32,624 nt of DNA from Pedobacter agri PB92 (GCF_000258495.1 NZ_AJLG01000039.1:1-32624); one strand, 5' to 3'. Shown: positions 8,129-16,333, counted from the first letter of the stretch. Notes: generated by a model not told the origin, from the letters alone. Numbers and translations are program-made.

Positions 8129-8201
8129 ATACATGGTAATCAGGTTTTTATAAAAATAAGCGCTTGAAATTAAATTTATGTTAAGATGAAATTGTTTATT
8201 T

Positions 8202-8240
8202 GCTAACAGCAGCTTAGTTTTCAACAAGTTAGCGTTTTTT
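8202..8240. terminator. Weak hairpin with T run between divergent genes
   Basis: GCTAAC (8202-8207) pairs with GTTAGC (8228-8233), followed by G and six T. The stem is short and the loop long. It lies between divergent genes, so its role is doubtful. The rest of 8086-8326 holds nothing else I can support beyond the palindrome at 8111-8128. Confidence 0.25.
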
Positions 8241-8326
8241 CTGGGGAACGATTGCAATTTTTTTATATTATTTACAACCGAATAGCCGTTCTACTTGTTA
8301 GATTAAGAACTAAAATTCAAAAGAAT

Positions 8327-8545
8327 ATGAGAGCGGAATTAATTCAGGAACTTCAGCTTTTGCAGAATAGCAGAGCGAATAAATTTGCAGATGATTTATC
8401 GGATAGACTAAAGTCGTCAGTTGATTTGGTAACAGAAAAAGTCAATTCGTCAATCTCAAAAAGAGGAAATATGTTAATGTTGCTAGAGAAAAAATTTGAT
8501 TTCTCTACCATCAGAAAACTTAAATCGAAGTTTTTCAAGTTGTAG
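8327..8545 (+). CDS. Small hypothetical protein (72 residues)
   Basis: From ATG 8327 the frame encodes a 72-residue, mostly helical and charged protein without cysteine, signal peptide or membrane segment. An in-frame TTG at 8252 would add 25 hydrophobic and basic residues, but there is no support for using it. The helical part RANKFADDLSDRLKSSVDLV is amphipathic; the C-terminus is basic (TIRKLKSKFFKL). I do not recognise a family. It precedes the helicase gene by 42 bases, but the helicase has its own promoter. It could be a real small protein or a chance frame. Confidence 0.4.
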   Translation: MRAELIQELQLLQNSRANKFADDLSDRLKSSVDLVTEKVNSSISKRGNMLMLLEKKFDFSTIRKLKSKFFKL

Positions 8546-8555
8546 TGATGTAAGA

Positions 8556-8582
8556 TTGCAGGCGTTGAAATGCTTATCTTTG
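8556..8582 (+). promoter_or_regulatory. Promoter of the DEAD-box helicase gene, leaderless arrangement
   Basis: TATCTTTG (8575-8582) is a perfect -7 element; TTG at 8556-8558 lies 16 bases upstream, slightly short of the usual spacing. The -7 element ends five bases before ATG 8588, so the mRNA should be leaderless or nearly so. An in-frame ATG at 8570 lies upstream of the -7 element and cannot be transcribed from this promoter. Confidence 0.6.
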
Positions 8583-8587
8583 GCCCG

Positions 8588-9892
8588 ATGATAGAGAACG
8601 CCTTAAAAAAATTAAACATTACAGCACTTAACCAAATGCAGGAAGCTGCATTAAAAGCAGTAAAATCCGGGCATGATGTTTTGCTGATTGCACCTACTGG
8701 TTCTGGCAAAACACTGGCATTTTTGTTGCCGCTACTGGCAAAATTAAAGCCTGATGTTAAAGGTGTTCAGGCACTTGTTTTAGTGCCATCAAGAGAACTT
8801 GCACTTCAGATTGAGCAGGTATTTAGGCAAATGGGCACGCCTTTTAAAGTAAACTGCTGTTACGGCGGCCACGCGGTTCGGGTAGAAAAGAATAATCTTG
8901 CTCATCCGCCAGCGGTATTAATTGGCACACCCGGCCGAATTGCCTATCACCTGGAACATCAGAATTTTGATGAATCTTTCGTAGAAAATCTGATTTTAGA
9001 TGAATTTGACAAATCGCTGGAGTTTGGCTTTGAATCCGATATGTCGTACATCATCGGTAAGTTGCTTTCCTTAAAACAACGAATACTTACCTCGGCAACG
9101 AAGATGGAAGAAATTCCTGAGTTTGTGAAGTTAAAAAATGCGCTTGATATTGATTTCTCTCAAAACCTTCAATCGAAACCTAATTTAAAACTGAAGAAAG
9201 TTACTGCGCCGGCGGCAGATAAATTAGAGGTTTTATTTAAATTGTTAACCAAGATTGGAGGCAAGAATACGCTGGTTTTTTGTAATCATCGCGAAACGGT
9301 AGATCGGATTAGCGATATCCTTTTCGAACATGGCTTAGGGCATGATGTTTTTCATGGTGGAATGGAACAAATCGACCGTGAGAAAGCACTTTTGAAGTTT
9401 AGAAACGGTAGCCATAAAATTTTAATTACTACAGATTTGGCTGCCCGTGGACTTGATATTCCGGAAATTGAGCACATTGTTCACTATCAATTGCCTTATA
9501 CAGAAGATGCTTACATTCATCGCAATGGAAGAACTGCCCGAATGCATGCAAAAGGCACCGCGTATGCCGTAATCACTCCGGAAGAAAATTATAAGTATCT
9601 GCCTGAAGATATTGAGGAGGAACCTCTATCAGATCATTACGAAATTCCTGAAGCGAGTGATTGGGTAACCTTATATCTGGCGCATGGCAAAAAAGATAAA
9701 ATTAATAAGATAGATATTGTGGGGTTGTTTTTGCAAAAAGGCGGCTTGGCCAAAGATGACCTAGGTTTGATTGAAGTAAAAGACACCACGAGTTACATAG
9801 CCGTAAAACGAGAGAAAATTGAAAAACTCTTAAAAATATTAACAGGCGAAAAAATAAAAGGGAAAAAGTTAAAAATGGAAGTAGCGAGTTAG
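8588..9892 (+). CDS. DEAD-box RNA helicase with DbpA-like RNA-binding domain
   Basis: This 434-residue protein has the helicase motifs in order: Q motif region LNQMQ (14-18), Walker A APTGSGKT (35-42), PSRELA (67-72), GTPGR (113-117), motif II as DEFD instead of DEAD (138-141), SAT (169-171), ARGLD (286-290) and HRNGRTAR (311-318). Residues about 365-434 match the DbpA RNA-binding domain: KINKIDIVGLFLQKGGL, then GLIEVKDTTSYIAV and a final IKGKKLKMEVA. In DbpA this domain directs the helicase to a 23S rRNA hairpin during assembly of the large ribosomal subunit. The start is set by the promoter five bases upstream. A ribosome-assembly role is likely but not proven for this DEFD variant. Confidence 0.88.
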   Translation: MIENALKKLNITALNQMQEAALKAVKSGHDVLLIAPTGSGKTLAFLLPLLAKLKPDVKGVQALVLVPSRELALQIEQVFRQMGTPFKVNCCYGGHAVRVEKNNLAHPPAVLIGTPGRIAYHLEHQNFDESFVENLILDEFDKSLEFGFESDMSYIIGKLLSLKQRILTSATKMEEIPEFVKLKNALDIDFSQNLQSKPNLKLKKVTAPAADKLEVLFKLLTKIGGKNTLVFCNHRETVDRISDILFEHGLGHDVFHGGMEQIDREKALLKFRNGSHKILITTDLAARGLDIPEIEHIVHYQLPYTEDAYIHRNGRTARMHAKGTAYAVITPEENYKYLPEDIEEEPLSDHYEIPEASDWVTLYLAHGKKDKINKIDIVGLFLQKGGLAKDDLGLIEVKDTTSYIAVKREKIEKLLKILTGEKIKGKKLKMEVAS

Positions 9893-9980
9893 GTCGGTTC
9901 AATTGTTCTTTGCTGGAAGGTTTAAACGTTACAACATTCTAACATTTCATTATTCCAATAAAACACATACTAGCAATGTT

Positions 9981-10035
9981 ATTCATTCAAATTCACTTAT
10001 TAATTATTCACTAATTCAAAATCCATTCATTCAAA
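9981..10035. repeat. ATTCA-rich low-complexity tract
   Basis: The leader of the DUF1456 gene contains ATTCATTCAAA twice (9981-9991 and 10025-10035), with further ATTCA units between them. It is probably simple-sequence DNA. It contains no G, which would keep the RNA unstructured. Confidence 0.4.
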
Positions 10036-10043
10036 ATTAAAAT

Positions 10044-10277
10044 ATGAGCAATAACGATATATTAAAAAAATTAAGAGTAGCGCTGTCATTAAAGACAGAA
10101 GATATTATTACCATTTGCGATTTGGTTGGCTTTAAGGTAACAAAGGCAGAACTGGGTGATATTTTTAGGAACGAGGATCATGAAAACTTCAAACCATGTG
10201 GCGATCAGATTTTGCGCAACTTTTTAAATGGTTTGGTAATTTACAAAAGAGGCCCGAAAGAAGAAAAGAAATCTTAG
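10044..10277 (+). CDS. DUF1456 (YehS-like) protein, single repeat
   Basis: This 77-residue protein matches one unit of DUF1456: it opens with SNNDILKKLRVALSLKTEDI, has the KVTKAELGDIFRNEDHENFK segment, and ends with CGDQILRNFLNGLVIYKRGP. E. coli YehS carries two such units in about 156 residues; here there is only one, followed by a short lysine/glutamate tail. The family is cytoplasmic and its function is unknown. It lies 151 bases after the helicase gene and 21 bases before the SGNH hydrolase gene, with which it may be co-transcribed. Confidence 0.85.
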   Translation: MSNNDILKKLRVALSLKTEDIITICDLVGFKVTKAELGDIFRNEDHENFKPCGDQILRNFLNGLVIYKRGPKEEKKS

Positions 10278-10298
10278 CAGAGCATTTTAAGCGAAATT

Positions 10299-11021
10299 AT
10301 GAAATTTAAATTCCTCTTAATGGGGCTGTTTTTGTACTCAGGCAGCTTGGTTGCTCAACAACACGAATCTGTTCAGAAAGAAGATTTTTCAGATGACTGG
10401 GCGACACTTTCTAAATATCAGAAAGAAAATGACTCTTTAGCTGCCCCGAATAAGGGTGAAAAGCGGGTGGTTTTTTTAGGTAGTTCGATATTCGAGTTCT
10501 GGAAACAGAAAGATCCACAATATTTTAATAACGGTTCTTATCTTGACAGAGGAATCAGCGGACAAATTTCCCCTCAATTGTTAATCCGATTTCGGCAGGA
10601 TGTGATCAACCTAAAACCAAAAGCTGTGATTATTCTTGCTGGAAGCAATGATCTGGCTGGTAACAAAGGTCATGTAAGTAATGAAACCGTTATGAATAAC
10701 ATCAAATCGATGGCCGAACTGGCCAGGAAAAATCGAATTAAAGTTATTCTCTGTAAATACTTACCAATTTATGAGTATCCCTGGAATAAAAACTTAAAGG
10801 GCGTTGCAGATCAGATTATTTCTTTAAATAACGAGATTGTTAGCTACGCGAAAGCCAATCGTTTCGTCATTTTAGATTATTGGACCCCATTAGTTGATGA
10901 ACGAAACGGACAAAAGGCTGCTTATACCACGGATGGGGTTCACCCGAACCTGGCAGGTTATAAGGTAATGGAACAGGTTACAGAAGAGGCAATCGACAAA
11001 GCTTTGCACAGAAGAAAATAA
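10299..11021 (+). CDS. Secreted SGNH/GDSL-type hydrolase
   Basis: The 240-residue protein has a signal peptide (1-19, ending LVAQ) and all four SGNH blocks: the nucleophile Ser63 in FLGSSIFEFW (GSS in place of GDS), the oxyanion glycine block DRGISG (83-88), Asn117 in AGSND, and the Asp212/His215 pair in TDGVHP. Spacing and the ILAGSNDLAGN block put it with the small lipase/acylhydrolase-like group (Lipase_GDSL_2). Such enzymes cut ester bonds, often acetyl groups on sugars or lipids, in the periplasm or at the cell surface; the substrate is unknown. It shares a bidirectional terminator with the convergent ettA gene. Confidence 0.87.
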   Translation: MKFKFLLMGLFLYSGSLVAQQHESVQKEDFSDDWATLSKYQKENDSLAAPNKGEKRVVFLGSSIFEFWKQKDPQYFNNGSYLDRGISGQISPQLLIRFRQDVINLKPKAVIILAGSNDLAGNKGHVSNETVMNNIKSMAELARKNRIKVILCKYLPIYEYPWNKNLKGVADQIISLNNEIVSYAKANRFVILDYWTPLVDERNGQKAAYTTDGVHPNLAGYKVMEQVTEEAIDKALHRRK

Positions 11022-11033
11022 ATATCTAAAAAA

Positions 11034-11062
11034 AAAAGTCCCGATTTTCACCGAGACTTTTT
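11034..11062. terminator. Bidirectional terminator between SGNH hydrolase and ettA
   Basis: AAAAGTC (11034-11040) pairs with GACTTTT (11055-11061), extended inward by CG/CG beyond one mismatch. A runs on one side and T runs on the other serve both converging genes. Confidence 0.8.
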
Positions 11063-11063
11063 A

Positions 11064-12743
11064 CTAATTTAATTTTCTATATCTGATTCGTTTTGGAGTA
11101 ACATCGCCTAAACGTTTCTTGCGATTTTCTTCATAATCAGAATAATTTCCTTCAAAGAAATAAACTTCTGAGTTTCCTTCAAAAGCCAGAATGTGGGTAC
11201 AAATCCTATCCAGGAACCACCTGTCGTGACTGATGACTACCGCACAACCACCAAAGTTTTCCAATGCTTCTTCTAAAGCACGTAAGGTATTCACATCGAT
11301 ATCATTGGTGGGCTCATCGAGTAAAAGTACGTTTGCACCCTTTTTCAAAGTAATGGCCAGGTGAACACGGTTACGTTCACCACCTGATAAAATGCCTACT
11401 TTTTTCTGCTGATCGCCGCCGTTGAAGTTGAATTTAGAAACATAAGCACGGCCATTTACGGCTTTGGTGCCTAACTGAATGTTATCTAAACCATCCGTAA
11501 TATTTTCATAAACAGTTTTATCAGCATCCAGGTCGTTATGCATTTGATCTACATAACCCAGCTCTACCGTTTCGCCAACCCTGAAAGTTCCATTATCAGG
11601 TTCTTCTTGCCCGGTAATTAAGCGGAATAAAGTTGTTTTACCCGCACCATTTGGCCCGATAATCCCCACAATACCCGCTGGTGGAAGTGAAAAGTTCAGG
11701 TTATCAAATAAAATTTTATCGCCGTAGGCTTTGGTCACATTGGTTGCTTCAATCACTACATTACCTAAACGCGGTCCTGCAGGAATGAAAAGTTCCAGTT
11801 TATCTTCTCTTTCTTTGCCATCTTCAGACGCAAGTTTATCGTAGTTTGCTAAACGAGCTTTAGATTTGGCATGACGGGCTTTTGGTGCCATTCGTACCCA
11901 TTCTAATTCACGCTCCAGAGCTTTCTGGCGTTTGCTTTCTGTTTTATCTTCCTGAGCCAAACGTTTTGCTTTCTGATCTAACCATGAAGAATAATTTCCT
12001 TTCCATGGAATCCCTTCACCACGATCTAATTCTAAAATCCATCCCGCTACATTATCCAGGAAGTATCTATCGTGGGTTACCGCGATCACGGTTCCTTCAT
12101 AGTTTTGCAAAAATTGTTCTAACCAGTCAATACTCTCTGCATCCAGGTGGTTGGTAGGCTCATCCAGTAACAAAACATCAGGTTTTTGCAGTAATAAACG
12201 GCACATCGCCACACGGCGACGTTCACCACCAGAAAGTACACTAATTTTGGTTTCGGGATCTGGGCAGCGTAATGCGTCCATTGCTCTTTCCAATCTCGAA
12301 TCAATCTCCCAAGCACCCAAAGCATCAATTTTATCTTGTAGTTCGCCCTGGCGAGCCATCAATTTATCCATTTTATCGGCATCAGAATAGTTTTCTTCTA
12401 AACCGAAAGCTTCGTTCACTTCCTCGTATTCTTTTAAAATAGCGGTTACTTCGGCAACACCTTCTTCCACTACTTCGCGTACCGTTTTATCAGGATCAAG
12501 AACTGGTTCCTGAGCCAGATAACCTACAGAATAGCCCGGAGAAAATACAACTTCGCCTTGTATTGATTTATCTAAACCAGCAATAATTTTTAATAAAGAT
12601 GATTTACCAGAGCCGTTTAAACCTACAACGCCAATTTTTGCACCGTAAAAAAATGATAAGTAAATATTTTTTAAAACCTGTTTTTGTGGCGGATAGATTT
12701 TACTCACTCCAGCCATTGAAAAGATTATTTTTTCGTCTGACAT
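11064..12743 (-). CDS. ettA: Energy-dependent translational throttle protein, ABC-F family
   Basis: This 559-residue protein has two ATP-binding cassettes and no membrane segments. Domain 1: Walker A GLNGSGKSS (41-49), signature LSGGERRR (170-177), Walker B with LLLDEPTNHLD (191-201). Domain 2: Walker A GPNGAGKTT (363-371), signature LSGGERNR, Walker B LLLDEPTNDID. The arm insertion around residues 95-145 and the linker WVRMAPKARHAKSKARL (282-298) are characteristic of EttA among ABC-F proteins. EttA binds the ribosomal E site and slows entry into elongation when ATP is low. The length (about 555 in E. coli) agrees. It has its own consensus promoter and shares a terminator with the SGNH hydrolase gene. 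Confidence 0.95.
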   Translation of the reverse strand: MSDEKIIFSMAGVSKIYPPQKQVLKNIYLSFFYGAKIGVVGLNGSGKSSLLKIIAGLDKSIQGEVVFSPGYSVGYLAQEPVLDPDKTVREVVEEGVAEVTAILKEYEEVNEAFGLEENYSDADKMDKLMARQGELQDKIDALGAWEIDSRLERAMDALRCPDPETKISVLSGGERRRVAMCRLLLQKPDVLLLDEPTNHLDAESIDWLEQFLQNYEGTVIAVTHDRYFLDNVAGWILELDRGEGIPWKGNYSSWLDQKAKRLAQEDKTESKRQKALERELEWVRMAPKARHAKSKARLANYDKLASEDGKEREDKLELFIPAGPRLGNVVIEATNVTKAYGDKILFDNLNFSLPPAGIVGIIGPNGAGKTTLFRLITGQEEPDNGTFRVGETVELGYVDQMHNDLDADKTVYENITDGLDNIQLGTKAVNGRAYVSKFNFNGGDQQKKVGILSGGERNRVHLAITLKKGANVLLLDEPTNDIDVNTLRALEEALENFGGCAVVISHDRWFLDRICTHILAFEGNSEVYFFEGNYSDYEENRKKRLGDVTPKRIRYRKLN

Positions 12744-12799
12744 GTTGAATTTTGCTATTAGTGAATTAAACCTTAATCATAAGGATTTGTAAATAATGG

Positions 12800-12828
12800 C
12801 AAAGATAATAACAACCTGCCGATAACAA
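12800..12828 (-). promoter_or_regulatory. Promoter of ettA
   Basis: On the minus strand TTG (12826-12828), 18 bases, then TATCTTTG (12800-12807), a full match to the Bacteroidota consensus. Transcription would start near 12793, giving a leader of about 50 bases. Confidence 0.75.
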
Positions 12829-12874
12829 TTGGTTTATCTGGGAATATTATTTCTGACATCATTTAGTATTTACA

Positions 12875-12909
12875 CGAAAAAGCCCTCAAATTAAAAAGAT
12901 GAGGGCTTT
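12875..12909 (-). terminator. Intrinsic terminator of the CsgG-like gene
   Basis: AAAGCCCTCA (12879-12888) pairs with TGAGGGCTTT (12900-12909). Read on the minus strand the stem is followed by further T residues. It lies 40 bases after the stop of the leftward gene at 12950. Confidence 0.88.
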
Positions 12910-12949
12910 CAATAAGTTGATTATTATTGAATTTAGAAATTATATCTTA

Positions 12950-13594
12950 TTATTTACTGTAAGGGAAATTTCTTGATACTTTTCTCATCATTCTATCGAT
13001 CAATTCGTCACTTGAAGTAAAAACGCCATCATTCATTGCTTTGAAAAAGCGCCATTGCATATCACCTGTTTTTCCATCATTCACTACCATTGTTAATGAT
13101 CCAGAACCGGTTTTACTTCCAAGTCCACCAAATAAAACTGTTGTTACAATCGCCCCAGCTTCTGATCGGGTTTGTTCTGTTTCAAATTTACCTGAGATAA
13201 CTGCATCCACACCTAACGCTTTAGCAACTTCATCTTTTGTAAATTCATCTAGTTTATCTAAAAGCCCCGCTTTTTTTAATAAAATATTTGTCTTTTCAAC
13301 ATCCTGAAATTCTACGGTATAATTGCTTGATTTTCTAAGCAAAAAAGTATACATGCTCGATTGTATAGATGTTGACATCGTTTTCTCCTTTTGTATATGA
13401 GCATCAAGATTGAAATCTTTTGGTTGTTTTTTAAAGGAAATTTTCGTGTTAAATGGAAGAATAGCAACAGTTTTGTGTGTAGCAATTACCTCTTTTAATT
13501 TTGGACTTTCAAATACTTGCTTGGCATTTTCATATTGAGCCAAAGCAATCAAATTGGTACTAACAAGTACCAGGAGGAGTAACGTTTTTTTCAT
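12950..13594 (-). CDS. Secreted CsgG-like / envelope protein of unknown role
   Basis: I start this 214-residue protein at ATG 13592-13594, because it gives a clean signal peptide (MKKTLLLLVLV...ALAQ); a GTG 45 bases upstream is also in frame. The mature protein opens with HKTVAILPFNTKIS and later has DVEKTNILLKKAGLLDKLDE, then VAKALGVDAVISGKFE, followed by a glycine-rich hydrophobic stretch (AIVTTVLFGGLGSKTGSGSL). The order 'VAILPF', 'LGVDAVISGKFE' and a final strand resembles CsgG- and LpoB-type periplasmic domains, which bind partners or build secretion pores. There is no lipobox Cys, unlike true CsgG. No curli-type genes are adjacent, so the role is unknown. Confidence 0.65.
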   Translation of the reverse strand: MKKTLLLLVLVSTNLIALAQYENAKQVFESPKLKEVIATHKTVAILPFNTKISFKKQPKDFNLDAHIQKEKTMSTSIQSSMYTFLLRKSSNYTVEFQDVEKTNILLKKAGLLDKLDEFTKDEVAKALGVDAVISGKFETEQTRSEAGAIVTTVLFGGLGSKTGSGSLTMVVNDGKTGDMQWRFFKAMNDGVFTSSDELIDRMMRKVSRNFPYSK

Positions 13595-13780
13595 TATACT
13601 TTTTAGTTTGTTTGGAGCAATATTAAAAAAAATCTTCACTTAATTATTCTTTCTTCAACATCTCAAAAACGGTATGGATAAAAATAAATGACAATGATGA
13701 CTATGTTTTTAAAAAGTAAACCGTTGTAAAGATTTTGATTAATAGCTTTGATTCAATAACCAAGCTATATTTAACAATGT

Positions 13781-16054
13781 TTATTTGCCCGGCATTTTAA
13801 AAGATGGTGGCGTTGCTGCATCATCTGCTGCCCATTGCTTATTTGGTCTTTTGCCCATTATGAGCTCAAGACTTCCACCTTTCATTAGTTCCTCATGTGT
13901 AAACCACGATTTGTTCCAAACCTTTCCATTTAACTTTGCTGATTGGATATATTTGTTTTCTGGAGCATAATTTTTACAGGCAACCTCAAATTTCTTCCCG
14001 TTTCCAATATCAATTTTAACGTTTTCAAAAGTCGGGCTTCCTATTACATACATTGGTAAACCCGGTGTAATCGGGTAGAAACCAATTTGAGAAAAAACAA
14101 CAAATGAGGTTAAGCCACCGCCATCTTCATCGCCAGGAATACCCATTAAATCATTTCTAAACCATTGAGATAATAAACTACGCACTCGTTTTTGAGTGCG
14201 CCAGGGTTGTCCGGCATAATTGTATAAGTAAGGAATGTGCATGGCCGGTTCATTACCCATTGAAAATTGACCCACATTTCCGGTATGATCTGGTAGTTGT
14301 GAATAAAAATCAAATCTGCTTTTCCCCAGCGGCGTATTATACATTTTCTCCAGTTCCTCAACAAAAACGCCTTTACCACCAATCATTTTTACTAAATCAT
14401 CCACGTTATGCAACACATCCCAGCGGTATAACCAACCATTGTTTTCATCATAAGTTTCTCTTGCACCCAAGCCGCCAGAAAACCTATAATCCAATGGCTC
14501 AATAAATTTTCCACTCGCATCTTTTGGATGGAAAAATTTCGTTTCAGGATTAAAAACAGTGCGATAGGTTAAACTCTTGTCCAGAAAATGCCTGGCTTCT
14601 TCTGTTTTGCCTAACTGCTGCGCAATATTTCCTAAACACCATTCATCATAAACGGTGCCTAGCGTCACGGCAATAGGCTGGCGCTTTTCGAATCCGTGAA
14701 CTTCAGGTGCAGTTTCCTTTTCGCCCGCGGGTAGTGCAGGGAAATAACCATGATCTTTAAAAAACTGATCTAATACACCTGCTTTTTTAGCAGACCATGG
14801 AGCCAGGGTTTTCTCAGTAATGCCAGCTTTGCAGTATTGATAAGCTTCTTCCAGGTTAAAAGATCTCAAACCTTTATTATAAGCGTCGATGATGGTTGCC
14901 ACCCCATGATTACTGTTCATTCTCCGACTATCGCCCGTAACCTCCGGGAATGTCGGCATCCAATGATCATCCATCTGCTGTGCCATCCTTAAATAAGAAT
15001 TAATCATATTACTTTCCATTTTTGGCTCGATGATCACACGAAGCGGATGGGTTGCTCTATAGGTATCCCAAATCCAGTCGTCTGTAAAAAATGGCGTTCC
15101 ATTATCGTTATGGATCTTGCCATCAAATGCACTAAAGTATTTTCCATCTTCCGATAGGTTGATCATCCGTTCGTAAGTACGATATAACGAGGTATAAAAA
15201 ATGGTTTTTGCATTTTCATCCGAACCTTTAATAGCTATTTTGCCTAAAGTAGTATTCCAAATGTTTTTTCCCAGCTCTGCAACATTTGCTAAATTGTAAT
15301 CTTTTATTTCGCGTTGCAGATTCTTCTTTGCCTGTTCTACACTGATGAAAGAGATTCCATAGCGGGCTTTTACCCGTTGAGTATTGCCGGCATATTTAAG
15401 TACCAAAAAGGCATTACGGCCAGAAACAGCTTTTTTTTGATTATCGATTGAACTATTTTGATAACTGCCTGCTTCAACAGGTTTCAAATCTGTTTCCAGA
15501 TAGATAAATACTTTGGTATTATTGCTCAACCGCTGAAAGCCACTTACAGTATTCTCATTGGTACTCAGTTCTCCATCGCGTGTATTCAAAATTAAGTAGG
15601 AGGATGCCTGGCTTTTACTAAAATTAATTTCATAAATGCCTGATTGATGCGAAGGTGCAAATTTTGCATTAATGCCAAAGTCATCCAGGTCAACTTCGTA
15701 GTAGTATGGTTTGATGATTTCATTATCATAACCATACCGTATGGTATTCTTAATCTCTCTTACATCTCCCTGAAAAGGACTTAGGTTAAATGCTGAACTT
15801 CCACGGTGACTTGTAATTACGAGTGGCAATCCATTAACGGTGTTACTGGTGTAGTTTTCTCTTTCAGGATAAAAGCGAAGCATACTGTTTGGCAAGTGAA
15901 CAGTAGGATAGGTCGGTACCAGCAGGTGGCTGATGTTACCTACATAAGGATTTACATAATCTACAGGTTGTTTGGTAATTTGTGCTGATGTTGATTTTGC
16001 TGAAATTGTAATCGATATAATCGCACTAAAGAGATAGCAGAAATATTTATTCAT
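13781..16054 (-). CDS. GH92-family glycoside hydrolase, divergent
   Basis: The 757-residue protein has a signal peptide (1-24) and the two-domain GH92 layout. The N-terminal beta domain begins at VDYVNPYVGN (31-40); the alpha/alpha barrel follows. Key motifs: TDDWIWDTYRATHPL (324-338), MPTFPEVTGDSRRMN (366-380), ENNGWLYRW with Glu537 as candidate catalytic acid, GNEPAMHIPYLYNYAGQPW (600-618), and GDEDGGG (641-647), whose aspartates include the candidate base. Known members are calcium-dependent exo-alpha-mannosidases. Here the usual PSHH is AMH and the opening block differs from typical GH92, so the linkage or sugar may differ. It is divergent from the SusC operon 576 bases away. No strong terminator follows; a weak 6-bp inverted repeat lies at 13743-13767. 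Confidence 0.85.
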   Translation of the reverse strand: MNKYFCYLFSAIISITISAKSTSAQITKQPVDYVNPYVGNISHLLVPTYPTVHLPNSMLRFYPERENYTSNTVNGLPLVITSHRGSSAFNLSPFQGDVREIKNTIRYGYDNEIIKPYYYEVDLDDFGINAKFAPSHQSGIYEINFSKSQASSYLILNTRDGELSTNENTVSGFQRLSNNTKVFIYLETDLKPVEAGSYQNSSIDNQKKAVSGRNAFLVLKYAGNTQRVKARYGISFISVEQAKKNLQREIKDYNLANVAELGKNIWNTTLGKIAIKGSDENAKTIFYTSLYRTYERMINLSEDGKYFSAFDGKIHNDNGTPFFTDDWIWDTYRATHPLRVIIEPKMESNMINSYLRMAQQMDDHWMPTFPEVTGDSRRMNSNHGVATIIDAYNKGLRSFNLEEAYQYCKAGITEKTLAPWSAKKAGVLDQFFKDHGYFPALPAGEKETAPEVHGFEKRQPIAVTLGTVYDEWCLGNIAQQLGKTEEARHFLDKSLTYRTVFNPETKFFHPKDASGKFIEPLDYRFSGGLGARETYDENNGWLYRWDVLHNVDDLVKMIGGKGVFVEELEKMYNTPLGKSRFDFYSQLPDHTGNVGQFSMGNEPAMHIPYLYNYAGQPWRTQKRVRSLLSQWFRNDLMGIPGDEDGGGLTSFVVFSQIGFYPITPGLPMYVIGSPTFENVKIDIGNGKKFEVACKNYAPENKYIQSAKLNGKVWNKSWFTHEELMKGGSLELIMGKRPNKQWAADDAATPPSFKMPGK

Positions 16055-16078
16055 AATTTATTTGCAGAGGATAGATGC

Positions 16079-16086
16079 CAAATTTA
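16079..16086 (-). promoter_or_regulatory. Possible -7 element of the GH92 gene
   Basis: TAAATTTG on the minus strand fits TAnnTTTG and lies 24 bases before the ATG at 16054. No TTG element is visible at the right distance, so support is moderate. Confidence 0.4.
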
Positions 16087-16253
16087 AGATTTTTACCAGG
16101 TGATTTAGCTGGTTATCGCACCAGAAGTGTATCAATTGTGTGGTAATAAAAACGATTTAGTTACCGATGCGAGGGAGAAAGATTATATTTTCTGATAATA
16201 CAGTACACACATTTGTTGACCACAGCAGCAATGAAATTTGATCGAATTTGCAT

Positions 16254-16278
16254 ATTTATATATAAATTCTATAGAATT
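16254..16278. promoter_or_regulatory. Two overlapping perfect palindromes at the sulfur operon promoter
   Basis: ATTTATATATAAAT (16254-16267) and AATTCTATAGAATT (16265-16278) are both perfect 14-bp palindromes and overlap by three bases. The second overlaps the TTG -33 element (16277-16279), where a repressor or activator could act. The first is pure A/T and could be chance. Confidence 0.45.
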
Positions 16279-16310
16279 GGTAGTCTATTTAAAATAATCT
16301 TATATATTTG
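16277..16310 (+). promoter_or_regulatory. Promoter of the leader peptide and SusCD operon
   Basis: TTG (16277-16279), 23 bases, then TATATTTG (16303-16310), a full match to the -7 consensus at the long end of known spacing. Transcription would start near 16316, about 18 bases before the leader-peptide ATG and 315 bases before SusC. Confidence 0.6.
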
Positions 16311-16333
16311 CCAAAAACCTTTTACAATTCAAT

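Noticed and set aside
8252..8326. N-terminal extension of the 72-residue protein from TTG
   Set aside because: The start is TTG and the added segment has no supporting signal; the ATG at 8327 is simpler.
13041..13307. Long antisense frames over the CsgG-like, ettA, GH92 and DUF4394 genes
   Set aside because: They lie opposite well-supported genes, lack promoters and have low-complexity translations; they are shadows.
13743..13767. Inverted repeat TAGCTT/AAGCTA as terminator of the GH92 gene
   Set aside because: Only six base pairs and no T run on the minus strand.
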